Source of the DNA: Plectrocnemia conspersa
Taxonomy: Eukaryota > Arthropoda > Insecta > Trichoptera > Polycentropodidae
Reading direction: 5' to 3'
Length of the DNA stretch: 64,000 bases
NCBI GenBank assembly: GCA_009617715.1
Contig: VTFK01000045.1
Location: forward strand, 124,001-188,000
Part shown: positions 49,591 to 62,091 of the stretch, in pieces
Numbering within the stretch: position 1 is the first letter of the stretch
Layout: each line of letters starts with the position of its first letter
Position numbers and translations under genes: made by a program
Notes under the pieces: generated by a model
What the model was told of the DNA's origin: nothing
Database searches by the model: none
Seen by the model: only the letters and a program-made list of their open reading frames with translations

Positions 49591-50110
49591 ATTCCAAATA
49601 TTACCTTATATGGCGACGTACGCTTAAAATCTCGAATTTAGTATACAGCATTGAACCCTGCTATTTTGTCGTAAACAAAAAGCTCTTAATGACGAATGAA
49701 ACTTCGGTACGAAAATTACACTTATTTACGGACCAGCCACGTTTCCTGTATTTTAATTTTCACTCGATGTAAAAGCGCTACCCGAGATTTTCAATTTGTT
49801 TGCAAATTTTCTCGCGCGCAAGCTCGAAACGGCGAATAACTACATTCTGATTTTGAAGTAATATATCTATATGTGTGCACATACTTATATTTTATATATT
49901 ATGTACATATATATATATAAAAAAATAAATTGAGCGAGCTCACGCTCGACTATGTGCCGCCGTTGCTACAAATTGTGTACGAATCTAATATGTCACGCAG
50001 TCCCCTGAGAAATCGTTTTAGCCATGTTTTTCGTGATGACTTCCATAAAGAAAGTGTATTGCTTATCCCCTCTTTTGTAGTCACAGTTTGACTGTGCAAA
50101 GAAAACTGAC
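49591..50110. promoter_or_regulatory. GC-richer island split by a TA-rich spacer
   Basis: Two complex parts (49600-49850 and 49930-50110) are separated by TA-rich DNA. CTCGCGCGCAAGC and the inverted GAGCG/CGCTC arms around 49935 stand out. A 65-codon frame at 49575-49772 is unrecognised. Confidence 0.28.
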
Positions 50111-50520
50111 ACTAAAAAAATCCAACTAAAGAGCTAAAAAAAAAACAAAATACAAATCCGGGGATAAACTTTTCTTGATTGTTTTTAATATTAAACCTTA
50201 TAAATTAAATTAAATTTTAAAATATCATGCAATTACAATTGCCTATTAAACAATGGCGCTTTCGTTATTAAATTGACTTTTCTAAAACAGATTCGTGTAC
50301 ATTATATTATACAACATGATTATATATCTTTGACAAGTCTATGCTATAGAATTTAATATATATCGGACCTGTTACAGTACTTCATAATAAATTTCATTAC
50401 ATTAAAATTATGAAAAGCACAGTGCTTGTTCAATGTATAGTGTAATTCAAATTGTACACAATTATTTAAGATTAATATATTTTTAGAGTACAATGTCTAA
50501 TTCGGTGAGTAGCTGTTGAT
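50111..50520. other. AT-rich DNA, no gene seen
   Basis: Nothing supported. Confidence 0.5.
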
Positions 50521-50760
50521 CTAATTAAAATGGTGTCTTTTGAAGTTTCTGTTGTGCCTTTTCATCCATTGTAAGAACGGCGCCAGAACGCCAATTCACG
50601 TCCGGAAAACTCTAAATAGCAAATGGTTGCTTTATGCGAATCAAGGGAAAACATTTTTCCGAGAGCCTTCAGCCACGTCGCTTGAACAACCACTCAGAGC
50701 TGCTATGGAAATCCTGTATACACACAGCTGAAAACAAAAATTAAACGTCACGTTGGTGAA
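50521..50760. promoter_or_regulatory. Short complex island
   Basis: About 200 bases with CpGs (AACGGCGCCAG), a Sox-like CCATTGT near 50566 and an ACAGCTGA E-box at about 50725. The 63-codon open frame here starts at a non-ATG codon and is unrecognised. Confidence 0.28.
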
Positions 50761-53140
50761 CCAACCAACCAACTGCTTCTTTTAACGTTGAAACGAACTT
50801 TTAAAACACTGTATAAAATAAATAATTGATTTTGAGGATAATAAATAGCCATTCTACAAAATTATACGCTGTATAAATGTGTTTATATTATTATAATTTG
50901 GCTCAGCAATAGATAGATATTTAATATTATGAAACCGCAATAACTCATCAATGTCAGTTAAGTTAGATTTTATGTAATCAAACCTTCTTCAAACGTCACA
51001 GATACATAAATATAACAAACATGAAATCTCGCAAATAAATACCCAAATTCTTGCTGAATAATATAATTAGTTTTATAAACATTTATTATTTTTATTTAAA
51101 TAATATCTTTTTGTTCAATACGTAAAGTTTGTTTTATTTACGTAAAAATGTCTGAGAAAGTTAAAATGGTTCCCAAACTAAGTCGATGCAATATCGAAAA
51201 CTCTCTACAAACAAACGGACGAGAGCAAAATGAAGAACAAATTCTCGAAAAATGTTACGTATTTTAAATTAGATTAAAAAGTTTAAATATTTAAGTAAAC
51301 TTTAAGCGCTATCAATAATTTTATTAAACATCACATTATATTATATTATATAATATATGAATTAAAACAACTAGACCTATGACGCACCACCCCTAAATTA
51401 ATCAATGGAAAATCTATAAAATTGACATAATAATTTAATATATGCTTCTCTAAATTTTATTCAAATTTTGAATAGGTAAACTCAAATCATTACTCTAGCT
51501 AATTTTGAGAACTTCCTTTTATTTTTTTTTTTCTTTACAAGTAATATATCTTAAGAAATATATTACAAATGCTTAAAGTCATTTGCGTATTTTATTTTTT
51601 AATCTCCTTGCGAATATAAAAAAATGTAGCAATATTTGTTTTCTCTTCGTTACATATTCTTAGAATTTTTGTTTGATTCAAAGCATTGTCGTTTAAAAAT
51701 ATTATTTTTTAAAAGCTTTTATTTCCAATCATGTTTCTCATTACATCCGATATACAAGTATTTCGTATTTGCCTGGAAAACCTTCATGACCTGCCATATA
51801 ACAATATTTAATAATTTCTACGAAATCTATTGATCTCACCGGATAACTAATATGTGCTATGTATTAAACTCGTTATTTTATACTAATTGTGTGTTTAATT
51901 ATGAATTAGATTGCAATATTTAAGGACAAATATTCAATTAGTCTAACCTTGCGGTCGGTTGTTATTTAAATTTAATAATAATAACAATATTTTTATTTTT
52001 ATGTACCAATTTACTTCAATTGTATTGTAGAAACTTCTTTAATTGAATATAAATATAATTATAATTTGTTATAAATTTCGAAACAGCTATTATTCAGATA
52101 TTGAATTTCGAAATATTAAATTTTTGGTACAAAAAAATGGTTCGGTCTAGTTGAAAAAAGATCTGACAAAATAAATTTTCAATCTATATAATATGTAAAT
52201 ATTTAAAAAATAAAAAGCCGTTGCCAAAACCTTATATCAATTATTATTTCCTGATTATACAAAAGACAACTATTATAGTTGGCGCACATATTACAAATAG
52301 TAACAAAAGCTAAACCTAATAAAAAAGATTTATTAACAATAGCATACAGTAAAATAAATATCAATAATAAATAACTATTGTGGAATTTTGTGAAAGGTGG
52401 TAAATATGTGCGAATCCTGTTTTTAATCGATACAAATCAGCGAAAAAAATTATTTCAAATTAAATTTACCTGCCTATATATTAAACTATTTTGTCTTGTG
52501 AATAATATAAGGTTCAATGACTCACACATTAGATTATACACATATGTATATGATTCAGTAATGAATATATTTATTAATAATTAACAATAAAACACTATAT
52601 ATAATCGATAAATTTATATATAATATAAATTTAATTAATCTATATTTAGAATTTTTAAGCACTACCAAGTATTTATTATCCAGTCTACAAAGACTAAATA
52701 TAGCTATTAAAATCATTTGCTTTAACAAAATATTTTTATAATATGTACAAAAGCCTTTTTAAAAGCCCTTCGTGTATTGATTGAATAATAAATCAACAAT
52801 TGTATTTATTATTAGGCCCAATAAAAGGTAAAATTTATAATAGAAGAGAATTATTATTTAATATATATTTTTAAGTGAATACCGTCAGGTTTTTAACAAT
52901 AAAAAAATAAATAAAAAATAATTTAAAACCTTTAAGTATTTCCTAGTAACTTAATAGTTTGTTTAGATTATATAATAATATAATATTTAAATTTTTCGTA
53001 ATTTTTAAGAGTTTTTGTTTTATAAATTGAATCATTATTTACTGTAGTTTATTTATTTGTTATCCAAAGGATTTTATTATACTTTATGATACTTAAATAT
53101 ATATTTTATACACTGCGGAAAACTTTTAAATATATCGTAA
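50761..53140. other. AT-rich DNA, no gene seen
   Basis: A long AT-rich stretch. The short hydrophobic frames at 51636-51833 and 52378-52584 are unrecognised. No repeats of note. Confidence 0.5.
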
Positions 53141-53560
53141 ACTTATTCGCTCTCGCTTGCATTGCTGCGATCTCGCGTGAAAAATGAGTTTTTGCTTCTT
53201 CTGCTTTGAACTTACTGCTTTATTGGGTTCAAATTCACTATATATTTATTTTGCGGCACCCCGGGCTTTCCCGTCGCGCAATTACAAATTCGGCGGTCGC
53301 GCGCGGTGTCGAGGCGCCCTTAGTATCGCGTGCTGCGGTGAACTTTCACTTTGCGAGTAAATCATTGTCGTAATTCCCACCGGTGCCTAAGTGACGGTAA
53401 GTGTGATGTGTACACGATCGCATGCCATTACCGATGATAAAGGACCACTATTACGATAGCGGGCTCTAAGCGCGGCTCAATCCATTATTGTTTCCTTCCT
53501 GGCCCGCATCATTCGGTGCCTGCCACATCCGCCTTGAGACGGTTCCACACAGTCGACAAA
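53141..53560 (+). promoter_or_regulatory. CpG-rich promoter/first-exon candidate with 5' splice site at 53397
   Basis: The most CpG-dense block in the window (for example TTCGGCGGTCGCGCGCGG at 53289). A TATATATTTATTTT stretch lies at 53240-53253, about 30-100 bases before the CpG core, and TTAGTATCG near 53321 loosely resembles an arthropod initiator. The block ends at ACG|GTAAGTGTG (GTAAGT 53397-53402), a consensus splice donor. No long open frame lies in it, so if transcribed it would be a 5' untranslated first exon. GTAAGT alone is expected by chance many times in 64 kb; the call rests on its position at the edge of the island. Confidence 0.35.
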
Positions 53561-53805
53561 TTTGCAAACACCAAATAATAATACCATTGTTAATAATATA
53601 AAGTTATCTAGAACAGACTTTCTCGTTGGCGAATCTTAGCTAGAGGTCAGCGTGTGGCGTTGGGGCGTTGATTGCTCTACCATTATTTCAGGACGTTGCC
53701 TCGATGATTGGCCTGTTATAATACAAATGAAGGGTATTCTTCATTATTCTTGAAGATAAATAGAAATGCTAAAGAAATTGTCGTATACAATGGCATCATC
53801 TAAAT

Positions 53806-54900
53806 CAGGGGTCGGCAAACTACGCCCCGCTGCCTATTTTAATCCGGCCCGCGAGCTGGGAATAGATTTTACGACGGAACGGTAAACCGTCGAGTTGAGA
53901 AGTTACGAGGTATTACCGTATGTGGTTATTCTATTGCTTTGCATTTCACTGTGACGTTACACAACTATCTTTTGACAGTGCGCTGTGTTATGTTTTTTAA
54001 TTTATTTTGTTCTCATTTACCCGTGGATATACGTCTTGTCATTGTCAAAGCCAGAAAAAACAGGTGGACTGAGTGAAGTGAAAATTATTTTGTTATAGAA
54101 TTAGACGACAAAGCATTGTTTATTGTATGTTGACATTATGCATGTAATACAATATACGTCATCACCAAACTAAGCACTCTACCACATATTTACAACGATA
54201 AGAGAAGTTTAAAACAAATATTTTATCACAAGAAAATAGGGAAAATAAAGTTGTACCCAAAGTCAATTTACGTCTAATTATTAAAGTCGTATATGATTGT
54301 TTCAGCTTTATTTTAATTTATCAATCTTTCGGTGAGAACAGTTGCTAGAAAGTTTGAGCACATTGTAAGTCACATCAATAGGCAATTTAAAAGCAAAATA
54401 AATGATTTTGAAAGATTTTTTTCACGCTTTTTTGCCTCTCAACGCTCTTGCTAAATCCAGATTTTGAATGAAAAATTACAACGGCCAAATCAAACAAGTG
54501 CACAAAGTACCAAAATTTTTAAAATAAACGAAAACTATTCATACAAAACACATTTGAATTTTTATAAATCTATTCGTTCGTGCAATTGAAAATCTTTTAC
54601 TTTACCTTTAATTGAAAGTGTTTGTGAAACATGTTAAAAGGCACATTCCAAGAAAAGAATAAATACGTTTTTTATTTAATGTCATTCCATAAGAAATCGT
54701 CTTCTTTTTTAACAAAATTGCTAAACATTGATATATCTATCACTGGAGAGGTAAACACTCACGTGATGGCTATAATCTGCTAAAGACGTTTTTTGTAAAA
54801 GACATAAAGCAATTCACAAGAGCATTTTATAAGACCAAATAGAGTACGGATTCGAGATGAGACTTTGATTAAACAGGTTTTTTATTATTTTAACCCGACA
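53806..54900 (+). pseudogene. hAT transposase relic with left terminal repeat (GTF2IRD2/ZBED-like)
   Basis: The element starts CAGGGGTCGGCAAACTACG at 53806, preceded by ATCTAAAT (53798-53805), an 8-base target copy fitting the hAT nTCTAnAn preference; GGCCCGCGAGCTGG follows, as in related families. The open frame is broken but blocks survive. ENYFVIELDDKALFIVC (54080-54130) matches the start of the BED-type zinc-finger domain. NIRHHQTKH (54152-54178) matches its RH--TKH zinc-binding end, in a shifted frame. INLSVRTVARKFEHIVSHIN and a following NDFERFF (54320-54418) match the region just before the DEST catalytic block. The catalytic part itself is not recognisable and no right terminus was found, so the 3' half is lost or unreadable. 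Stops and frame changes make it inactive. Confidence 0.75.
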
Positions 54901-55366
54901 AATTAAACCAATATGTATTTTTCCCTCTGATTCTCACTTCGAACAATGAAAGGAGTTAAATAATTTATTCTCTTGATGAGGAACTTAATCACTCAGTAAT
55001 TCACAAAACTGCATTTGAGTGGCAGGCCACAAACCAGTACAGGTTTGTAGACTAACATTTGAGTTATCAAACATTTGCCCCGTCGACATTTGTCAAAGCG
55101 TGGTGGTTGGAGAAAATTTTTCTCGTTGTATTTTGATTTCGTGGCGTGGGAAATTACATCCGATGTTCGCAGAAAACGGTGCGCTTCGGTGTTTATTACC
55201 CCGTGGATGCTGTGTGTTTTCTCTGAAGCTGCGCGTTGAAATTTCAAAATGTGTGAGCGATGAAACATGAATGGAGCTGGTAAACGAGACAAACGCCCGG
55301 GGCGTTCGTTTAAGCGAGGAACCGTAGAAAAGTCACGAAATTTCATAAACTTACATAGAGATAAAG
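54901..55366. promoter_or_regulatory. GC-richer segment upstream of candidate coding exon
   Basis: Complex, CpG-containing DNA (55010-55366). Open frames exist on both strands here (55019-55270 plus, 54993-55406 minus), neither recognised. It could be promoter plus 5' untranslated leader for the exon at 55367: an in-frame TAA lies at 55346-55348, so that exon's ATG would be the first in frame. Confidence 0.3.
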
Positions 55367-55511
55367 ATGTCGTCCGACAAGAAGCGGGCGTGGAAAAATA
55401 GTTCAAGGCAGAATATAGGGGTCAAGACCAAGATGGAGATAAACTATAACAAGGGTCTAATGTCAGAAGGGCGTAACTTCTCGAAGTTTTGTGTCAAAAA
55501 AACATATCTAG
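55367..55511 (+). CDS. Candidate first coding exon, gene unknown
   Basis: The ATG at 55367 has A at -3 (ATAAAGATGTCG) and an in-frame stop 21 bases upstream, so it would be a true start. The frame is open for 48 codons plus one base and meets TAG|GTAAGTATT at 55511/55512, a perfect 5' splice site, so it would be a phase-1 exon. The peptide starts MSSDKKRAWKNSS, contains VKTKMEINYNKG in the middle and ends NFSKFCVKKTYL. It is hydrophilic and lysine-rich, with no signal peptide, membrane segment or domain I recognise. Codon content is less AT-biased than the surroundings. It lies about 2 kb downstream of the CpG-rich splice-donor block at 53.3 kb in the same orientation. The next exon is not identified and may lie outside the window. 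A chance frame in a GC-richer island is the main alternative. Confidence 0.3.
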
Positions 55512-56090
55512 GTAAGTATTGTAAGTGTACTTGCAGAGATATGCCTTCTTAAACTACGTACTTCAGTTTCAAGCAGTTGTTCTTAGAAAAAGTGTTGAAG
55601 ATTACAACTATAATAGTAAAACAGAATAAATTAAGTTTGTCGTCAAATGGAAGAATTTTTCGTAGCAGTCAAATATATGTGTGGCAAAATTCATTTTTCA
55701 CACTTATGATTTTCTAAATGAATATGTTGTTAATTGAACATATCAAAATTAGGTTAATTTATCTTTGCGTTTTAAATTTTACTTAAAAATTTTATTGAGG
55801 TGCTTTTTGTGATCACATAATATTTTAGAGATGTGCGATTATCATTAGAATATTTTAAGAAGTGATTCTGACAATAATGATAACAGTTCCATAATATATT
55901 TTTAACAGTTTTACAGGACGATTTATAAAAATCTATAATTCGATAGCCTAATCTTTTTAAATTTATTAAATGAATATTTCAATGTCCACTTTTTCATATC
56001 ATATCACGTCTATTTTAAAAAACGACACTATATTATTTTGACATTAAAGAATAATTTTATTACTTTTACATCCGAACATGACGTTACCTC
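55512..56090. other. AT-rich DNA, possibly intronic
   Basis: It begins with the splice-donor-like GTAAGTATT. No downstream acceptor-plus-exon could be identified. Confidence 0.4.
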
Positions 56091-56320
56091 ATAATAAAAT
56101 CTCCAAGTCGTATCAAATATCAGGTTGAACTCTTGGGAATGAATATGACTTCTTTTACGACCTAGTCAGATTGTCTAAGGAAAGCAGCTGGTTTTCTCGT
56201 ATTTGGCAAAACTCTCGTTTATTACGAAAGCGAAGTGGTAGTTTTGTGGTAGCTGTTAAGTAAATTTCTGATTGAAGTGATTTAGTACAGCAATGTTCCG
56301 GCCTATATACCCTCGAAATC
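56091..56320. promoter_or_regulatory. Short complex patch
   Basis: Contains an AGCAGCTGG E-box near 56185 and less AT-rich sequence. Weak candidate element. Confidence 0.2.
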
Positions 56321-57900
56321 CAAATTCTTTTACCAAAATGCGTAACGGTGATTTAAATTTAGTTGAATTTAAACACAGTATCATTCTATGAAATGTATAT
56401 TCTGGGTTTTAGGGCCTGTTTTAGTGCACTTGTTAAACCGATATATTTAGGCACCGACCCTATATTAATGTCTATTGTGTGCTTTTAAAACCATTAATGG
56501 ACCATTCAATGGATGTCTGGTCAAATACGTAATTATTCGTTCATAGAAAGTCTATCAAAAATCTTCATTCTTATGGATACTTAGGACACGAATACATTGA
56601 CGATAAATGATTATGGGTGGTCCCGAGAATTGCAATTAAAAAATCTCTAAAAAATCTGATTTCAATAAAAAACGAAGTTACAGGTTTTCCATAATAAGAT
56701 TATATATGTATTCCTAACTAATCGTTTTAAAATTAATAACGAATCTTAAATAAAAATATACATGTCTACAGATAAAAGTAAAATTTATTATTTAATTACG
56801 TATGTTTTTACGAATAATTTATTTAAAGCGTCGGATTACAAAATTTTAAGTATGGTTTGTACCTAAAATTAAATATAAACATAGAATATGACTTTAAATG
56901 GCTAACGGCATCTACGAAATCTTAATAAAAAATTATAATATGTTACATGAAAAACTAAGCTATAAATGTTCTAGAGAAATTAAAATAATGGTAAGCAATT
57001 TAATATATTTTTATTAATAAATATCTGAGAGTGAGAACCGTTTAAGGATGGTAACAAACTCAAGTAAAAACATTTAAAATATATATTGTTAATCGATTAT
57101 TTTTTTCTAAGTAACTATTGCACAAACTGATATTGGTAATATTATACCATGTGATTATTATTTGTAACTGTGATTGTTTGTGTTCTGTATCCCATTATTT
57201 ACTATGACTATAAAATCATGTTTGTCGTTATCAAATATCGTTGTAATTTTTTATACCAGTCGCATATTCTTATTTAAAGTTTTATATTTTGAAATATATT
57301 TTTAGTGTATACAATAAAATAGCTAAAATAAAGACTTTGTATAATATTTAAATATTTAATATTGCTATTTTTTATAAATGGCATGCTTCGGAATTTATAG
57401 TTAAATTGCCAATATTGCATCAAAATTCTCTAATTTAGATATTATTGTGTTTAATTAATATCTGACTGTATATTAATGCAAACACTTTTATTTATTTCTA
57501 GAAATATATAAGTTTTAAATATTTAACAATACATTGTGAGAAAACTTTGAAGAATTTCTGAAGGTATTGATAAAAAAAGCTGCCAAATAATAAATTCTCG
57601 ATACTTATAAAAGTGGTAAAGATGTTATACTTAAGCACTTGTGGGAAGTTCATAATTAAAGTATTAAAGCCAAACTATGTGAAGAATTATAATCACGCTT
57701 CGGCGAGCTGAGATATGTAGCGATTAATTATCACATGATGGTTTTGTTGAAACTTTCAAGTAGCTAAAATTAAGTTTTCATATTAAGATTTCAACGAGTA
57801 TAAGCATATAATAAGATCAAGTATTTTACATTTTACTACAAGATTTATCCTTTATTCATTATATATGAATTAAAGTTTAAGTTGGTTAATTCAAATTTTG
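56321..57900. other. AT-rich DNA, no gene seen
   Basis: Bases 56380-56640 are slightly more complex; otherwise AT-rich. Nothing supported. Confidence 0.5.
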
Positions 57901-58320
57901 TGCATGATACCTATTTGGCATTTTCATTGTTGTTTACAATTCGGACCAAAATGTCCACAGAAAAAAACAATTAATCGCTTTCGAACTCGACATAAATTAC
58001 CTTGGAGGCTCTCAATCATTAACGAAAACATTAATTAAATTCAACAACACCACGCTTCGGAAATTTTCAACCATAAACGCTGAAGGCGTTAAACTTTGGC
58101 CGCGCTCGCCAAGAGAACCGATCGAGGAAATTAATAAGTGGTTTCGCTTTGTAAAATTGTCAATAGCTCAATTGGATTATGGTGCGATTAAAACCAAACG
58201 AAAATTTCGCAACGGAAATTAAATCTAGTAATAAAGTGTTCGACGTGCTAAGAAAGATGATGGCCGATCATCGATCGATTCATAACTCTTGAGAGGCTTT
58301 GTGGTAAAAATAACAATAAT
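57901..58320. promoter_or_regulatory. Complex CpG-containing island
   Basis: Dense block with TTTGGCCGCGCTCGCC (about 58096) and homeodomain-like CATTAATTAAATT near 58029. No open frame. Candidate conserved element. Confidence 0.32.
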
Positions 58321-58980
58321 AAAATTAATACTAGAATTGGATAATGAAGTTTAAATAAAATAATTGAACATATTTCACATTTTACAAAAAGCGCGTTAAA
58401 ACAATAAATATTATAAATGAACCAATCTGTTATAAATTAGACATTATTAGATAGAGTTACAATAACAATAATATTATGCATCAAGTAGAAATGCTTCTAA
58501 TGAGACTTAAACAATATATTCAGCCATCGTTATGATAAAAATTAAATTCAACCTGATTCCTTCAACTTTTAGAACATTCTTAATATGAGCGTTTTCTAAA
58601 AAAAATCTAAATAAAATATCCTTTTTGTATAAGGCACTGAAAAATTGATCGCAGTAAATCAGGATTTTATATTACAAGATATCGCGTGATGCTATTGAAA
58701 AAAGTGCGTGTATCACGAATTTTATAACGGTCGAATAACAAAAGATTTTTTCGTGCTAAAAATGAAATTACTTCTCCTCAGCGCATATCTATAGAATTAA
58801 ATTAGGTAGATAAAGAGGACCTCCCCTAATTGGATAGGAAAAATTAGCTTGATAATATGCTATATTTTTTTTTTGCCCCATAAAAATAACTCCCATCTTA
58901 AGTATGTCCAACGAAATGAAATAACTAATCGTCCCTTTATAAATATTCATAACTGATTTTCTCCCTACTTTGTTCATTAT
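58321..58980. other. AT-rich DNA, no gene seen
   Basis: The 93-codon reverse frame at 58789-59070 is unrecognised. Nothing else. Confidence 0.4.
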
Positions 58981-59400
58981 TTTTAGGGAAGCGAATTTAC
59001 TGCGCGATATAAAATCTGTTACGCCATTATGGGACGAAAAAATACCCAAAGAGCTAGATTGTGTCGACAAAAAACTTTAGTATACTTAATGTACTCGGGA
59101 GAAAACAAGTCACTTAATGAGCACCTTTTTTGTTTCCAACCTTTCCCCACTTGTGCTTTCTCGAGATTTGATCGCGGCGAATTATGCAGTGAAAAAAAAC
59201 ACTGCGCCATAACAATGAACAAAGTCGAAATTAATATTTAATATCGTATAAATATAAGTAAACCGGAAAATATTTAACGTTTTAATCTGCACGTAAATTT
59301 AACACAGTGTATATTAAATCAAGTCTAATTTTATTTTGCGCCGCCTGAGAAAATTTCGTGAGAGACGGCGTAAATTTCTCTAAATCACTGTAATGGTTTA
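58981..59400. promoter_or_regulatory. GC-richer island
   Basis: Includes CAAGTCACTTAATGAGC near 59107 (homeodomain/NK-like) and GCAGTG-A8-CACTGC, a perfect 6-bp stem around an A-run, near 59187-59206. Overlapping frames on both strands (59029-59241 plus, 59019-59222 minus) are unrecognised. Confidence 0.28.
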
Positions 59401-60900
59401 AGAATAAAAAATCTGGTTTTTCTGTCACGTTCACGCTATAAAACATCAATGGTTAAAGTGACAATATGTATTGAATTCCTAAATAGAACGGATTCCCGTT
59501 ATAAAACAATATTACGTGCAATGAAAACATAAACCAAAATTATATACCTAGCTCTTTATAGTATACCAATATTTATTCTATGTATAATCGATTTTTTCGC
59601 ATTGTTATGTGTATAACATAAGTTATTAGAATTTATATTTTCAATGTAAGGTAATCAAAACGAGGAAAAAATGCTTCAAGATGTGGTGCTTACTATGAAT
59701 CTTCTCTATGTTTTATACTTATAGAGGATTTAAAAATACTCACTTAAATACCTATAATTTAATTATTTACATATTGAAAACATTTTTTTTTAATTATATA
59801 TTACTTAAATTCTAATAAGCGTAACATTATCATTATAATAAATTACTTCTATATAAACATAATTTAAGGTTAAATTGTTAAACATACAGTGATTAATAAC
59901 CAGACATATAAAATGCTAATAGTATTTTTGGCAATAAAATAGTAGTTAATTTTAATATTTTTTATATGTATGCTACATACGTACGTTAAATATTATATTT
60001 ATAGCATATATTTTAAGCTGCGTAATTAAAGTTAGAAGCAACTTATAAAATATCACAATATTTCTAGACAGTTCTTATATATTTCGTATAATATAAATAA
60101 AATATAAAAACCTTAAAAAAAAATATAATTTATACTCTTACATAATACATACATGAATATTTTATTTTATTTTAATTTATATAATTAATTATGAAGACTT
60201 TCAGTTTTTTTAATGAATTTCAAAACGTTGTAACAAAAACAAATTATTTTATTTTATATAACTGTAATATTATTGATTTTCCAAATTTATTGTATTTATT
60301 TAACACACGACACAGATATAATAAAGCCGGTAATATCGCTATAATGGCAAAACCATTAATTATACATCTTTCTTTGTCGATAATTCTTCATGGCCAATTA
60401 TAACCTCACCTTTATTTGTGGTATATATTGGAAAAAATAAATATCTAGCGTATTATTATGAATTATATTTGGAATTTCCAAGAATTGATTTTAATTTGTT
60501 CACATGTTTCATATTTCATGTTATTTTCGATGTTTATTTTTTTTATAAGAATAGTATGTGTATGAAAGCTGTGTAGGGCCCACCTGTCCAGGTTAAAAGA
60601 ATTCTTGCTGGAACGCATTGACAAGAGAAAAGGACTTGTTACATACGCCTTCCACTTTTTATCCAAAACACACAGACGCTTTACTTACACAATCGTATTG
60701 TAGAAGTTGACAACTAGCTACTGTGATATAACATATATTTTATTTTGTGCGAAATAAACAGACAAAAATCCTTGAAATAAGCATTGCCATTAAATTACTA
60801 CCATACTATTTAATAGGCAATTCCATATATTTTATCAACACTGCTATTAGCTTTTCCAACGGAATCTCAATGAATTTTTTTTCTAGCAACAAAAAGAGAC
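59401..60900. other. AT-rich DNA, no gene seen
   Basis: A short complex patch at 60560-60660 (GGGCCCACCTGTCCAGG) interrupts AT-rich DNA. No gene. Confidence 0.45.
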
Positions 60901-61340
60901 ATACCTCTGTGGTATTTTTAGGGTAGATACTTAAAATCAAGGTAGAGGAGTAGCGGCAGTAGCAACGATTCATTTTCAAGCTTTATTATCGTAATAATTT
61001 AGTAGGCGATGAATCGTGAAACTGGAGCTTAGCGGCTGGTTCCAGAAATCGCTTCCCTACCAAGCGACGCTGCGGCATTGTCCCCGCATTATGCGACCAT
61101 GAATCATACTACACCCCTGGAAAAAAAAAGCTGTTGCGGTCGTTAAGTTTCCCCGCGAGGCGCCAACCCAATGTAAGAAAACCCCAAAACGACTTATAAA
61201 TCACACAAAATCAACAATAATTTTCTATTACGCAATCGCGCCGCCGATAATGGTCGCTAAGCATGGAGGGGTAAATAATGAATGCGAATAAAGAAGAGGG
61301 TGATGAAATGTGCGCATATTTTTATTTTAACAAGGCTCAA
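60901..61340. promoter_or_regulatory. CpG-rich island
   Basis: Complex block with CCAAGCGACGCTGCGGC, CCCCGCGAGGCGCC and CGCAATCGCGCCGCCG between 61050 and 61250. No open frame. One of the clearest composition islands. Confidence 0.35.
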
Positions 61341-61995
61341 TTGATGTGTTATTGCATCTGAATACACGTGTATAAGTAGTTGTTGGAAAATACAATAATT
61401 AATATATTTGTGTGCAAATAAATAATGTAAATATTAAATAATATATGTCTTGCGTTAGATATGAAAACTTGATCTATAAAAGCTAGATGCATATCCATTA
61501 AGTCAGTGTCGATTAGGGACTTTGATTCTTTCTTTTGGGAATGAAAGTTTATATTTTATTTTAGATAAAGACCTAATTCTTATAATATTGTATACTTGTG
61601 AATACCAAAAATAAATGCCTATAACGTTTACCATTTGCTTAAACTTTCAATAATTAATTTATCTACAATTATTATATGAGTTGTAGAAAAATTGATGGTG
61701 AAATTAAAATCACATATGGACAGTGTTTTTACTATTGTATTTTTATTTCTATCGTATCTATGAGATCACTGAAAATTGTTTAATTGTAAAAGATTATTTT
61801 TATCTATATTTTAATTACTGATTAATAAAATAAAAATATAGCTGTGTCGTGCATTAAATATGAGTCAATTGCTTACTAAATAAGACTGATTAAGCTCTGT
61901 TATATTACTAATTACTTGTAGTTGTTAATTATATTTACAATGTTCTAACACAATAAACAAACGTCTGTTTAAAGACAGAAAATTCACAATTAATA
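61341..61995. other. AT-rich DNA, no gene seen
   Basis: Nothing supported. Confidence 0.5.
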
Positions 61996-61996
61996 G

Positions 61997-62079
<83 letters not shown>

Positions 62080-62091
62080 GATATATATAAA
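61996..62091. repeat. Long interrupted (AT)n microsatellite
   Basis: About 95 bases of ATATAT with a few A or G interruptions. It creates two spurious Ile/Tyr-repeat frames on the reverse strand. Confidence 0.95.

Noticed and set aside
54993..55406. 137-codon reverse frame
   Set aside because: No ATG start is visible and no family recognised. It overlaps the plus-strand exon candidate and another plus frame, so the openness reflects composition.
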